A stretch of DNA of 64,000 nucleotides from Rubrobacter marinus. Its GTDB lineage: Bacteria > Actinomycetota > Rubrobacteria > Rubrobacterales > Rubrobacteraceae. The notes beneath the pieces were generated by a model. That model did no database searches, had not been told where the DNA came from, and was given only the letters and a program-made list of their open reading frames with translations. This document shows, in pieces, positions 43,101 to 50,712 of this stretch. Position 1 is the first letter of the stretch, and every line of letters starts with the position of its first letter. The stretch is from the NCBI RefSeq assembly GCF_011492965.1, contig NZ_CP045121.1, positions 3,038,001-3,102,000 on the forward strand. Direction: 5' to 3'. A program made the position numbers and the translations under genes.

Positions 43101-43679
43101 GTCGAGGACCTGCTGTTCCTGGCCCGCTCGGACTCCTCGAAGCTCCCGCCGGCCGCGCCCTTCGTCTCGGAGCCGGTCTCGGTGGCGCCCTTCCTGGACG
43201 AGCTCGTCCACCGCGCCGAGCTTCTGGCCCGCGAGCACGGCGCCGTCGTCGACGCTACCCGCGAAGGGGACGCCGAGGGGATCCTGCGGGTCGACCACAT
43301 CCGCATCGAGCAGGCCGTGCTGGCCCTCGTGGACAACGCGGCGAAGTACGGCCCCGCGGGTGGGACCATCTCCCTGAACGCCGGGCTCGTCGCCCGAGGG
43401 GACGGTCCCACCGAGCTGAGGATCGAGGTTGCGGACCGCGGCCCCGGCATCCCGGAGAAAGAACTGCCCCACGTCTTCGAGCGCTTCTACCGGGCGGGAA
43501 GGTCCCGCGACCTCGGCGCCAACGGCGGCGGCACCGGCCTCGGGCTCTCCATCTCCAAGACGATCGTGGAGGCCCAGGGCGGGCGCATCGAGGCCCGAAG
43601 CCGGCTGGGCGAGGGGACGCGGATGACGCTCTACCTGCCGTTGACCGACGACGAGACCACCCCCCCGGAGAGCCCCTGA
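40101..43679 (+). CDS. Multi-PAS sensor histidine kinase
   Basis: 1192 residues from a GTG at 40101 (ATGs at 40116 and 40128 are alternatives). A short hydrophobic segment (AAAGGLLGGLLGGLAAGAVR) near residue 20-38 may anchor it. Seven PAS/PAC units follow in series, the joints marked by near-identical coiled coils such as AEEALRQSEERHRALF, EAALKESEERFRSLI and EQSLRESEERFKSLI. Units 5 and 6 (about 560-685 and 685-810) are close duplicates. Then HisKA with the phospho-His in AFLADVSHELRTPLTVIRGN and HATPase (VLALVDNAAKYGP, ADRGPGIPEKELPHVFERF, GGGTGLGLSISKTIVE). A mostly cytoplasmic integrator of several signals, partner of the divergent OmpR regulator. Confidence 0.93.
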   Translation: MKFPSMLRGMPTRANLAAAGGLLGGLLGGLAAGAVRARRGPVPEDGRDGELLRLLATASDVVFRYLPAPQGSFDYVSPSVEAVTGYAAEEHYADPGLVRRLVHPEDWHVLMEALRSDGPTASFELRWIRKDGEVMWVEQRVALIRDGRGRVVAVEGIARDVTARKEAEEALRQSEERHRALFETMTHGVLYYDGEGKIISANPAATKILGIDEDRMRSLSPLARSWKAIREDGSELPDEERPIVIALRQGREVKGAVMGLRPPDGETRWICFNAVPQFRSGEDRPYRVHVTLEDVTERRRAEGALRAAEERFRVAFSHAPIGIALADLDGRYRQVNPAMSKILGYGEEELLGKSLREITHPDDLQVSLDFMRKLRDGDLESYHLEKRYVCADGDPVWASVNVSLVRDSRGEPLYYIVKIQDVSERKESERALAESEERYRLVARATSEAIWDVSLTRETLEWGGAAESLFGYKTSEPKNMAWWEERIHPEDRARVVVGVAAVLEAGEAWSDEYRFRRADGSYAVVSNRGCVVRDGEDRPVRMIGSMLDVTERRRAEAALKESEERFRSLIQNSSDIITIIRADGTIVYQSPSMRRILGHDPETRIGRNVFESPLIHPEDLPRHSEAVREALRAPGSTVATEMRMRHSDGSWRHIEATLHNLLDEPSVGGIVLNIRDITERRRAEQSLRESEERFKSLIQNSSDMITVVGCDGTILYHSPSIGRVLGHAPGSRVGKNVFESVLIHPEDLPRHSEAIRKTLSEPGSIRTVEMRMRHSDGSYRHIEATMRNPIGETGLEGVVANSRDITERKRTEEALRESEERFRLLAESANDLVCLHELDGRYLYVSPSSKRLLGYEPEELLGTDPYDLIHPEDVPRVRSGPQAELMRGKLQVSTTCRYRKKDGGYAWFETMTGLIRDDQGRVARLQTSSRDVSERKAAEEALEEAARAKTAFLADVSHELRTPLTVIRGNAEVGLQLRSDCVHKEGLEEIVREAGRVSRMVEDLLFLARSDSSKLPPAAPFVSEPVSVAPFLDELVHRAELLAREHGAVVDATREGDAEGILRVDHIRIEQAVLALVDNAAKYGPAGGTISLNAGLVARGDGPTELRIEVADRGPGIPEKELPHVFERFYRAGRSRDLGANGGGTGLGLSISKTIVEAQGGRIEARSRLGEGTRMTLYLPLTDDETTPPESP

Positions 43680-43838
43680 TCGGACACGGCGGACCCCACC
43701 GACGCGGGGTTCTCCCCCGCGTAGCCTCGCGCGCCGCGTAGCGCCCTCGCCACGCGGTCCCCGGGCGTTTCGCGGAGGGATCGCCGGTGGTAACCGGGGC
43801 AAAGGGGCCTGCGTTACAATTCACCCAGGTTGCTTGCC

Positions 43839-44888
43839 ATGCAGAGTTCGGACGACAACAGGAGTTTGGATCCGGTCGAGGATCTCGGTCTCTCGGAGGC
43901 CGAGGTTCGGGGGGTGGCGAAGCGTCCGGTGAGGGGCTCCCTGACGAGCTTCCTGCGGGACATGAAGACCCTCCTGAGCTTCGCCGCGCTCAAGCGCGCC
44001 GCTCGGGAGTTCCAGAGCGACGACGCCCTGGGCCTCGCGGCCCAGCTGGCCTACTACCTCGTCCTCGCCCTCTTCCCGTTCATCCTCTTCCTCGTCGCCG
44101 TCCTCGACACGTTCTCCAACCCCGAGTTCGCCCGCAGCGTCCTGGTCTACCTCCAGCAGGTCCTGCCGGGCGAGGTCTACGGGATCATCGAGGGCTACAT
44201 CGAGCAGTTTCTCGGGAACGATAACTCGGCGCCCGGCCTGCTCTCCCTGGGCATCCTGGGCACGATCTGGGCCGCCTCCGGCGCCTTCTCGGCGATCATA
44301 AACGCCCTCAACAAGGCCTACGACGTCGAGGAGACGCGCCCGTACTGGAAGGTCAAGGGGATCGCGATCCTCCTGACGATAGGCCTCTCCGGCCTCATCC
44401 TCACCGGCGTGCTGCTCCTCGTGGCCGGCCCGCCCATCGGCGAGGCCGTGGCCGGATACTTCGGGCTCGGGGAAGAGTTCGAGATCGCCTGGAACATCGC
44501 CCGCTGGCCCGCGGCACTCCTCTTCCTCGTGCTGACCGTGGCCCTGATCTACTACTTCGCCCCCGACGCGGAGCAGCCGTTCCGCTGGATCACGCCGGGA
44601 GGATTCGTCGGCGTCCTCCTTTGGATCCTCGCGAGCCTCGCCTTCAGGTTCTACATCGCCAACTTCGGCGGCAACTCCTACAGCGCCACCTACGGCTCCA
44701 TCGGCGCCGTCATCATCCTGCTCCTCTACCTCTACATCTCCTCCCTCGCGATCCTCTTCGGCGCCGAGCTCAACGCGACGCTCGTGAGGATGAAGCAGGA
44801 GCTCTCCGGCAAGGAGGTCCTCGACGCCGAACCCGCCAACGAGAAACCCGACATCCTCGAAGGCGAAGGGACGGGCAAGGAGACGTAG
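43839..44888 (+). CDS. YihY/BrkB family membrane protein
   Basis: 349 residues from the ATG at 43839 (a TTG nine bases upstream is possible). YihY signature regions: DDALGLAAQLAYYLVLALFP at the first helix, GTIWAASGAFSAIINALNKA, YDVEETRPYWKVKGIAILLT, and the last helices GSIGAVIILLLYLYISSLAI with LFGAELNATLVRM. Six helices with an acidic cytoplasmic tail. Once mis-annotated as RNase BN; probably a transporter or envelope protein of unknown substrate. A TACAAT about 20 bases before the start is a likely -10. Confidence 0.93.
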   Translation: MQSSDDNRSLDPVEDLGLSEAEVRGVAKRPVRGSLTSFLRDMKTLLSFAALKRAAREFQSDDALGLAAQLAYYLVLALFPFILFLVAVLDTFSNPEFARSVLVYLQQVLPGEVYGIIEGYIEQFLGNDNSAPGLLSLGILGTIWAASGAFSAIINALNKAYDVEETRPYWKVKGIAILLTIGLSGLILTGVLLLVAGPPIGEAVAGYFGLGEEFEIAWNIARWPAALLFLVLTVALIYYFAPDAEQPFRWITPGGFVGVLLWILASLAFRFYIANFGGNSYSATYGSIGAVIILLLYLYISSLAILFGAELNATLVRMKQELSGKEVLDAEPANEKPDILEGEGTGKET

Positions 44889-44984
44889 ACCTCCGCCCAT
44901 CGGCCGACGGGAAACCTCTCTCGGCTGCCGGGAGCCACGCATGCGTGGTAGGTACGGCGTACGCTTGATATACTGCCGGTATCC

Positions 44985-45074
44985 GGAGGAGTGGCTGAGT
45001 GGTTGAAAGCGGCACCCTGCTAAGGTGTTATACCTCTTAACGGGGTATCGAGGGTTCGAATCCCTCCTCCTCCG
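44985..45074 (+). tRNA. tRNA-Ser (anticodon GCT)
   Basis: 90-base class II tRNA. Acceptor GGAGGAG pairs with CTCCTCC, the anticodon stem encloses CTGCTAA (anticodon GCT, reading AGC/AGU), a long variable arm TTATACCTCTTAACGGGGTA follows, and T arm GAGGG-TTCGAAT-CCCTC is perfect. Discriminator G; CCA not encoded. Same T arm as the tRNA-Ser at 5879. Confidence 0.95.
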
Positions 45075-45142
45075 CTCCTTTCGCGAGATCCCCCCGGTTC
45101 ACCTTTAAGGTGCCCCACCCCATTGCTACAATCGGCCGCGTT

Positions 45143-46042
45143 ATGGCTGAAGAAGAGAAACCCAAGCAACTCGTACAACCGAGCACGGTGATCGCCTCCG
45201 GTATAACGGCGATCGTCGCGGCCCTTTTCACCTCCAGGCTCGGGGTCGCCGGGACCCTGATCGGGACCGCCCTGACCCCGATGCTGATGACGATCGGCGT
45301 CGCCGTCCTCAACGCCCAGATCGAGAAGGCGACCAGTCGGATCTCCGAGCTACCGACCACCGTCAAGGGGCGCCTCTCCACCCAGAGGGTCCGCGTCCCC
45401 GGGACACCGAGCCCGGAAGACCACCCCCCGGAGGAACCGGACCCTCCCGCGCCCGCCCGCAGAAGGGACAGAAGAGCCCCGGGCGTGGTCGAGCGCCTGC
45501 TCTCGATCCCGACCCACCTCAGGGAGATGTCGCCCTCTGCTCGACGCCGGACGCTCCTCACGGGCGTCGCGGCCGGGCTCGTAGCGGCGGTGATAGGGCT
45601 CGCGGGGGTTACCGGCATAGAGGCCGCCTCGGGAGGCCCCCTCTCCTGCACGCTCTACGAAGAGTGCTCACAGAGCAGCGCCTCCGGCGAGGAGACCGGG
45701 CAGTCGGGCACTTCCTTCTCCCGGTTCCTCGGCGGCTCCGAAGGCGCGGAGACCCAGGACGCCCCCACCGGTGGCGAACAGCTTCCGGCAGACGAGCAGC
45801 AACCGGCCCCGGACGCGCAGCAGACGTCCCAGGATCAGCAGTACCAGGGCGCGCCGCAGGGCGGGAACGGGCAGAACGAAGGGGCGCCCGAGAGCGCTCC
45901 CGTCGAGCCGGCGCCGCAGGAAGAGGGCCAACCCGCCGGACAGGAGGACCCCGGCGCGGTCCCCCAGGACGCCCCCCAGCAGCCCTCCGCGAGCCCCGAC
46001 GCCGAGCAACAGCCGGTCACACCCACCGAGGAACAGCAGTAA
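45143..46042 (+). CDS. Membrane protein with long Gln/Pro/Glu-rich tail
   Basis: 299 residues; ATG at 45143 lies 12 bases after TACAAT, so the message may be nearly leaderless. Two hydrophobic regions: QPSTVIASGITAIVAALFTS to VAVLN (about 12-55), and TLLTGVAAGLVAAVIGLAGV (about 135-158). After the second comes SCTLYEECSQ with two Cys, then a low-complexity exported or cytoplasmic tail of about 120 residues made mostly of Gln, Pro, Glu, Ala and Gly. No family recognised. Follows tRNA-Ser. Confidence 0.72.
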   Translation: MAEEEKPKQLVQPSTVIASGITAIVAALFTSRLGVAGTLIGTALTPMLMTIGVAVLNAQIEKATSRISELPTTVKGRLSTQRVRVPGTPSPEDHPPEEPDPPAPARRRDRRAPGVVERLLSIPTHLREMSPSARRRTLLTGVAAGLVAAVIGLAGVTGIEAASGGPLSCTLYEECSQSSASGEETGQSGTSFSRFLGGSEGAETQDAPTGGEQLPADEQQPAPDAQQTSQDQQYQGAPQGGNGQNEGAPESAPVEPAPQEEGQPAGQEDPGAVPQDAPQQPSASPDAEQQPVTPTEEQQ

Positions 46043-46055
46043 CGGAGGCACGAAA

Positions 46056-46083
46056 AAGGGACCGGGTCGAAACCCGGTCCCTT
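46056..46083. terminator. Bidirectional terminator between convergent genes
   Basis: 12-bp perfect stem (46056-46067 with 46072-46083), loop CGAA. On the minus strand it is followed by CCCTTTTTCG-type T-run, on the plus strand by CTTCTC. Serves the protein ending at 46042 and the small gene ending at 46198. Confidence 0.8.
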
Positions 46084-46093
46084 CTCAGCCTCG

Positions 46094-46174
46094 TGAAGGG
46101 GGATGGACAGCCCCTGTAAGTTCCTTCCCGGTCTCCCGGAGGCCCCTGGGGACCTTACTGTGCATCCCCCTTCA
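46094..46174. ncRNA. Structured intergenic element, possible small RNA or double hairpin
   Basis: Outer 12-bp perfect arms TGAAGGGGGATG (46094-46105) and CATCCCCCTTCA (46163-46174), with an inner pairing GTAAG (46116-46120) to CTTAC (46154-46158) and a C/G-rich core. Nested pairing over 81 bases between two terminated genes suggests a folded RNA or a regulatory DNA structure. Coding potential is not seen. Confidence 0.4.
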
Positions 46175-46197
46175 TGGGCTATGCGCGTGGCCGGTGT

Positions 46198-46398
46198 CTA
46201 GACCATACCGCGCAGCTCGGCCACCATGTCCAGGCCCTGCTGCTTGCACAGGTCCTTCGGACGCATGATCGCCTGCTCGTCGAGCAGGTTGCGGGTCCGG
46301 GCCTCCTTCTCGAGGTGACGCTCGATCACGTCGATGGCCCGATCCACGTCCTCGCGAGTGACTTCTTTTACCTTCTCGTGGGTAATGGTTATCGTCAT
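46198..46398 (-). CDS. Small acidic helical protein, unknown function
   Basis: 66 residues; ATG at 46398 with a perfect AAGGAGGT nine bases upstream. Composition is strongly charged and helix-forming: TITITHEKVKEVTREDVDRA, IDVIERHLEKEARTRN and MRPKDLCKQQGLDMVAELRG, one Cys, no membrane segment. It has its own near-consensus promoter (46479-46507) and terminator, so it is probably well expressed. I do not recognise it. Confidence 0.75.
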   Translation of the reverse strand: MTITITHEKVKEVTREDVDRAIDVIERHLEKEARTRNLLDEQAIMRPKDLCKQQGLDMVAELRGMV

Positions 46399-46478
46399 CT
46401 GGTCAGCACCTCCTTCCATCGGCGGTTTGGCAGGACTAAACGCTCCGCTTGTAACGTATGTCCGCCGTGCCCAACTCC

Positions 46479-46507
46479 AGAGTAAAGCGGTGGCATGTAC
46501 CTGTCAA
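46479..46507 (-). promoter_or_regulatory. Consensus-like sigma-70 promoter of the small acidic gene
   Basis: Minus strand TTGACA (46502-46507), 17-base spacer, TACTCT (46479-46484), 80 bases before the ATG. The surrounding 100 bases are AT-rich for this genome. Confidence 0.75.
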
Positions 46508-46576
46508 GACTAATTTTGCGAGCAAATCCGTGTGTTTTCACTGCCCGGGATTGGCCCGCAGGCCAAAGCCGACGGG

Positions 46577-47281
46577 TCAGCCCCGCCCGTCGCCCGTGAA
46601 GGCGCCGTCGAGGAGGCGCGGGACGACGGGGACGGTGTCCTCGGCTAGGCAGAAGCCGAGGTCTCTCTCGTAGCCGAGCCGCAGCAGCCGGCGGGCCGCG
46701 GTGTTCTTGGCGAGGACCTCCTTGGAGTGCCGCCCGTAGAGCGCCACGACCCTCTCCGCCCGCTCGTCGAGCTCGGCCCCGGCTCCGGCGAGGTGATGCA
46801 GGATCGCCCCGGCGGCGGCCTCGTCCTCGGACGAGCGGTGCCCCTCCCAGCCACACCCGACCACCACGACGCGCGGGCCGTGGAGGCCGTCCCTCAGAGC
46901 ATCGGCGACGGCGCGGGCGTTCACGAAGGCGCCGCAGAAGATCGCGGGAGCGCCCTCGGCGGCCTCCGTTACCCTGGTGCCGTTCGTCGTCGAGAGGGCG
47001 ACCGTGGAGCCCGACTCTATCTCCGCCGCGGCGACCTCGGTCGGCGAGTTGCCGAAATCGAAGCCCTTGACCTTCGCGCTCCCCCGCTCCCCGATCCTGA
47101 AGTCCGCCCCGGGGTACCCGGCGGCCTCCTCGATGGAGGCGACCGGCACGACCCGGGCGCCCTTCTGGACGAGAACGGCGATCGTGGTGCTCGCCCGGTA
47201 GGCGTCGACGACGACCACCGCCGCCCCCTCGCGGGCCGCCGCCCGTGCCCCCGTCTCCCCGCCCGCGTAACGGGCTATCAA
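46577..47281 (-). CDS. comB: 2-phosphosulfolactate phosphatase (ComB) family protein
   Basis: 234 residues from a TTG at 47281 after GAGGAGA. ComB-family motifs: VVVVDAYRASTTIAVLVQKG near residue 30, VKGFDFGNSPTE, TVALSTTNGTRVTEAAEG (the TTNGT loop) and CGWEGHRSSEDEAAAGAIL (acidic metal ligands). The founding enzyme is a Mg-dependent phosphatase of coenzyme M synthesis in archaea; bacterial members are widespread and may use sulfolactate or other phosphoesters. No other coenzyme M or sulfolactate gene is in the window, so the substrate is open. Confidence 0.85.
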   Translation of the reverse strand: MIARYAGGETGARAAAREGAAVVVVDAYRASTTIAVLVQKGARVVPVASIEEAAGYPGADFRIGERGSAKVKGFDFGNSPTEVAAAEIESGSTVALSTTNGTRVTEAAEGAPAIFCGAFVNARAVADALRDGLHGPRVVVVGCGWEGHRSSEDEAAAGAILHHLAGAGAELDERAERVVALYGRHSKEVLAKNTAARRLLRLGYERDLGFCLAEDTVPVVPRLLDGAFTGDGRG

Positions 47282-47439
47282 GCGGTCTCCTCGTTCATGC
47301 CTCGCATTATATTGACGCCGGACGGGGTATTCCTCGGTGGCGGCCGTTGAGAGAGCTTCCACGCCCCCTCCGGCGACGAACGATAGAATGGGGAGCAGCG
47401 TAGATCCAAAGCTCGCAGCATTCAGACGAGAGGTGAGGC

Positions 47440-48426
47440 ATGAAATATCGTAGGCTCGGCGGCACCGACATCGAGGTCTCGGAGGTAGGCTTCGGCGTCT
47501 GGACCGTCTCGACCGGTTGGTGGGGCGAGGTCGACGACGACCGCTCGGTCCGGATCATGAGGCAGGCCCACGAGAGGGGCATAAACTACTTCGACACCGC
47601 CGACACCTACGGCTCCGGCAAGGGCGAGACGCTCATGGCCGACGCCTTCGGGCACATGCGCGACGAGGTCGTCATCTCCACCAAGATCGGCTACGACTTC
47701 TACAACCACACCGCCCGCCGCGGCCAGCAGGAGCGCCCCCAGGACTGGTCCGAGGACTTTATCCGCTTCGCCCTGGAGCAGAGCCTGACCCGGCTCGGCA
47801 CCGACTACATAGACTTCCTGCAGCTCCACAACACCAAGATGGACGCGATACAGAACGACGAGCTCTTCGCGCTCATGGAGGGTTTCGAGGCGGAGGGCAA
47901 GATCCGCTCCTACGGCGTCGCGCTCGGGCCCAAGATCGGCTGGCTCGAGGAGGGCGTGCGCGCGATGCGCGAGCGCTCCGTCGACGGCGTGCAGATGATC
48001 TACAACATGCTGGAGCAGGACCCGGGCCGCGAGCTTATAGACACGGCCCGCGAGACGGAGACGAGCCTCGTCGTGCGCGTCCCCCACTCCTCGGGCATGC
48101 TCGAGGGCAAGTACGACGAGAACACGACCTTCGCCAAGAACGACCACCGCCGCCACCGCCCGAAGGAGTGGCTCACCGAGGGCCTGAAAAAGGTCGAGAG
48201 GCTCTCCTTCCTCACGGAGTCCGGGGAGCGCACTTTAGGCCAGGCGGCCCTGAAGTTCGTGCTCGCCGCCCCGGAGGTCGCCTCCGTCCTGCCGAACATC
48301 TACGACGACGAGCAGCTCGACGAGTTCGCCGCCGCCCCGGAGACGCCGGACCTCACCGAAGAGGAGCTCGCGCGCGTCGCGGAGCTCTACGAGAGCAACT
48401 TCGGGCTCGAGCCCGCGAGGAGGTAG
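47440..48426 (+). CDS. Aldo/keto reductase
   Basis: 328 residues; ATG with GAGAGGTGAGG. TIM-barrel AKR: GFGVWTVSTGWWG, catalytic Asp and Tyr in INYFDTADTYGSGKGETLMA, Lys in VVISTKIGYDFYN, His in DYIDFLQLHNTKMD, and C-terminal ALKFVLAAPEVASVLPNIYD for NADPH. A C-terminal extension TEEELARVAELYES is typical of AKR proteins found beside HemQ. Two bases separate it from hemQ, so they form an operon; a link to haem synthesis or oxidative stress is plausible but unproved. Confidence 0.92.
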   Translation: MKYRRLGGTDIEVSEVGFGVWTVSTGWWGEVDDDRSVRIMRQAHERGINYFDTADTYGSGKGETLMADAFGHMRDEVVISTKIGYDFYNHTARRGQQERPQDWSEDFIRFALEQSLTRLGTDYIDFLQLHNTKMDAIQNDELFALMEGFEAEGKIRSYGVALGPKIGWLEEGVRAMRERSVDGVQMIYNMLEQDPGRELIDTARETETSLVVRVPHSSGMLEGKYDENTTFAKNDHRRHRPKEWLTEGLKKVERLSFLTESGERTLGQAALKFVLAAPEVASVLPNIYDDEQLDEFAAAPETPDLTEEELARVAELYESNFGLEPARR

Positions 48427-48428
48427 GC

Positions 48429-49151
48429 TTGACCGAGACGCGAACGCGGCAGGAAGAGGCCGCCGAGGAGAAGCTCCCGTCCCAGTACATAAACTACGCC
48501 TTCTTCAAGCTCTCCCCCGAATGGCGCAGGCTCCCCGAGCCCGAGCGCGAACACGGCAAGAGGGAGTTTCTGGAGGCGGCCGAGGCCCACTCCGGCGAGA
48601 TGCTCCTTCGGCCGTACTCCCTCATGGGACTCAGGGCGGACGCGGATTTTATGCTGTGGCGGATAAGCTACGACCTCGAGCCCTTCGAGGAGATGACGGC
48701 GGCGCTCCTGAAGACCGGGCTGGGCCGGTACCTGACGGTCACCTACTCGTACTTCGGCATCAGCCGGCGTTCGATCTACGTCGGCGAGCACACCCCCGGG
48801 TGGGAGAACCGCCGCTACATCGTCCCCGGCGAGGGAGACTTCCTCTTCGTCTACCCGTTCGTCAAGACGCGCGCCTGGTACCGCCTCCCCCTCGAGGAGC
48901 GCCAGCGCATGATGAACGAGCACATGCACATCGGGCGCAAGCACTACCCCGTCAAGAACAACACCGCCTACTGCTTCGGGATCGACGACTACGAGTTCAT
49001 CCTCTCCTTCGAGGCCGAGTCCCCCGAGAAGTTCCAGGACCTCATGATGGAGCTGAGGGAGTCCGAGGCGAGCGCCTACACCGAGCTGGACACCCCCATC
49101 TTCACCTGCCGCCGCCGCCCGCTCGGAAAAGTTCTCGAATACCTCGGATAA
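48429..49151 (+). CDS. hemQ: Coproheme decarboxylase HemQ (chlorite dismutase family)
   Basis: 240 residues from a TTG after GAGGAGGT. HemQ-type features: QYINYAFFKLSPEWRRLPEP at the N-terminus, MGLRADADFMLWRIS, YTYSYFGISRRSIYVGEH-like (TVTYSYFGISRRSIY), the active-site Tyr in FVYPFVKTRAWYRLPLEERQ, the proximal haem His region MNEHMHIGRKHYPVKNNTAY and FGIDDYEFILSFE. Final enzyme of the coproporphyrin-dependent haem pathway of actinobacteria, turning coprohaem into haem b with peroxide. The chlorite-dismutase distal Arg is not expected in HemQ. Confidence 0.92.
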   Translation: MTETRTRQEEAAEEKLPSQYINYAFFKLSPEWRRLPEPEREHGKREFLEAAEAHSGEMLLRPYSLMGLRADADFMLWRISYDLEPFEEMTAALLKTGLGRYLTVTYSYFGISRRSIYVGEHTPGWENRRYIVPGEGDFLFVYPFVKTRAWYRLPLEERQRMMNEHMHIGRKHYPVKNNTAYCFGIDDYEFILSFEAESPEKFQDLMMELRESEASAYTELDTPIFTCRRRPLGKVLEYLG

Positions 49152-49215
49152 AGCCGGGAAAGGTGTAGAGATTCCCCACCGTTCGAGCCTACAATAGGGG
49201 CACGCACCAACCATG

Positions 49216-49248
49216 ACCGGGGGGCTTATTTCTGGCCCCCCGGTTTTC
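49216..49248 (+). terminator. Rho-independent terminator after hemQ
   Basis: 10-bp stem ACCGGGGGGC/GCCCCCCGGT with a 9-base loop, followed by TTTTCTG. Ends the AKR-hemQ operon. Confidence 0.9.
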
Positions 49249-49293
49249 TGCGTCGCGTGGTGTTCCACCTCACCCTCCCCCATTCATGGCTTC

Positions 49294-49321
49294 TGGACGA
49301 TGGAACTTCGACCTGTATAAT
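49294..49321 (+). promoter_or_regulatory. Promoter of the cysM operon
   Basis: Perfect TATAAT (49316-49321) with a weak TGGACG -35 (49294-49299), 16-base spacer. The predicted start of transcription lies only a few bases before the ATG at 49331, so the message would be nearly leaderless and the upstream ATG at 49286 is excluded. Confidence 0.7.
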
Positions 49322-49330
49322 AATCCCGAC

Positions 49331-50254
49331 ATGATTACTAGGATTAACAAGAGGTTGGGTTCGCGGCCCGTGGATCTCGTGGGGAACACCCCGCTCTTCG
49401 AGCTCTCGAGCATCTCGCGCGAGGTCCCCGGGGTGAGCATCCTCGGCAAGGCCGAGTGGTACAACCCCGGCGGTTCCGTCAAGGACCGTCCGGCGCTGTG
49501 GATGATCCGGGACGGCGAGAAGAGCGGCAGGCTCACCCCCGAGAAGACCATTCTTGACGCGACGAGCGGGAACACCGGGATCGCCTATGCGTGGATCGGG
49601 GCTTCCCTGGGCTACAAGGTCAAGCTCTGCATGCCCAGAAACGCCAGCGAGGAGCGCAAGAAGATCCTCAGGGCCTACGGGGTCGAGGTCGTGCTGACCG
49701 ATCCGGGCGAGGGCTCGGACGGGGCCATCCGCGAGGTCCGGCGGCTCTACGCCAAGGACCCCGAGCGGTACTTCTACCCGGATCAGTACACCAACCCGGC
49801 CAACCCGAGGGCTCACTACGAGTCGACGGCGCCGGAGATCTGGGAGGCCACGGAGGGCGAGATCTCGCACTTCGTCGCGGGGCTCGGGACGAGCGGCACC
49901 TTCGTCGGCACCTCGACGCGCCTGAAGGAGTACAACCCGGGCATAAGGGTCGTCTCCTTCGAGCCGGACTCGCCGTTCCACGGGCTGGAGGGGATGAAGC
50001 ACATGGACTCGGCGATCGTGCCCGAGATCTACGACCCTTCCGTGGCGGACGAGAACCTGGCGACCACGACGGAAGAGGCGTACGAGATGGTCAAGCGCCT
50101 CGCCCGCGAGGAGGGCATCCTGGTCGGCATCTCGGCCGGGGCGGCGGTCGCTACCTCTCTGAGGGTGGCGCGCGGGCTGGAGTCCGGGGTGGTCGTCACC
50201 ATCCTATGCGACTCGGCGGACAAATACCTCTCCGAGAGCTTCTGGGAGGAATAG
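49331..50254 (+). CDS. cysM: O-phosphoserine/O-acetylserine sulfhydrylase (CysM family)
   Basis: 307 residues from ATG 49331, chosen because the TATAAT box lies in front of it. PLP fold type II: substrate loop VGNTPLFELSSIS, PLP Lys in YNPGGSVKDRPALWMI, SGNTGIAYAWIGA, then GLGTSGTFVGTSTRL (phosphate loop) and GISAGAAVATSL with the PLP N1 Ser region near the end (LCDSADKYLSESF). As in mycobacterial CysM it sits with mec, cysO and moeZ, so it should accept sulfur from a thiocarboxylated carrier protein to make cysteine, a route resistant to oxidants. Confidence 0.93.
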   Translation: MITRINKRLGSRPVDLVGNTPLFELSSISREVPGVSILGKAEWYNPGGSVKDRPALWMIRDGEKSGRLTPEKTILDATSGNTGIAYAWIGASLGYKVKLCMPRNASEERKKILRAYGVEVVLTDPGEGSDGAIREVRRLYAKDPERYFYPDQYTNPANPRAHYESTAPEIWEATEGEISHFVAGLGTSGTFVGTSTRLKEYNPGIRVVSFEPDSPFHGLEGMKHMDSAIVPEIYDPSVADENLATTTEEAYEMVKRLAREEGILVGISAGAAVATSLRVARGLESGVVVTILCDSADKYLSESFWEE

Positions 50255-50258
50255 TTCT

Positions 50259-50681
50259 TTGGCGCTAAAGATAGGTGCGGGGGACGTCAGCCACATCCAC
50301 GAGCACGCGAAGGAGACCTACCCCGAGGAGTGCGCGGGCGTGCTGGTCGGCATGGACGCGGGCGGGACGAAGGTCATCGTGGACGTGTGGCGGGCGGAGA
50401 ATACCTTCGAAGAGGAGGAGCGCTCGCACAGGTTCCTGATCGAGCCGCTCAAGATAAGGGAGTTCGAGGAGAAGGCCCGCGAGCGGGACCTGGACATCCT
50501 CGGGTTCTACCACTCGCACCCGGACCATCCGGCCGAGCCCTCCGAGTACGACAGGGACCACGCATGGCCCTACTACTCGTACATTATCGCTTCGGTGAGC
50601 AGCGAGAACGTCGAGGACATGCGCTCGTGGGTGCTGCGCGACGACCGCTCGGGTTACGACGAAGAGACCATCGTAGGCTAG
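50259..50681 (+). CDS. mec: JAMM/Mec-type metalloprotease
   Basis: 140 residues from a TTG four bases after the cysM stop. JAB1/MPN+ zinc protease: YPEECAGVLVGMDAGG carries the upstream Glu, and GFYHSHPDHPAEPSEYD holds the JAMM ligands (H-x-H...S-x2-D), followed by WPYYSYIIASV. In mycobacteria Mec hydrolyses CysO-cysteine to release cysteine and regenerate the carrier. Here it may also trim the carrier, whose C-terminus extends past Gly-Gly. Confidence 0.93.
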   Translation: MALKIGAGDVSHIHEHAKETYPEECAGVLVGMDAGGTKVIVDVWRAENTFEEEERSHRFLIEPLKIREFEEKARERDLDILGFYHSHPDHPAEPSEYDRDHAWPYYSYIIASVSSENVEDMRSWVLRDDRSGYDEETIVG

Positions 50682-50712
50682 TTCGAGAGATCTTAGAGAG
50701 AAGGAGCTTTTT

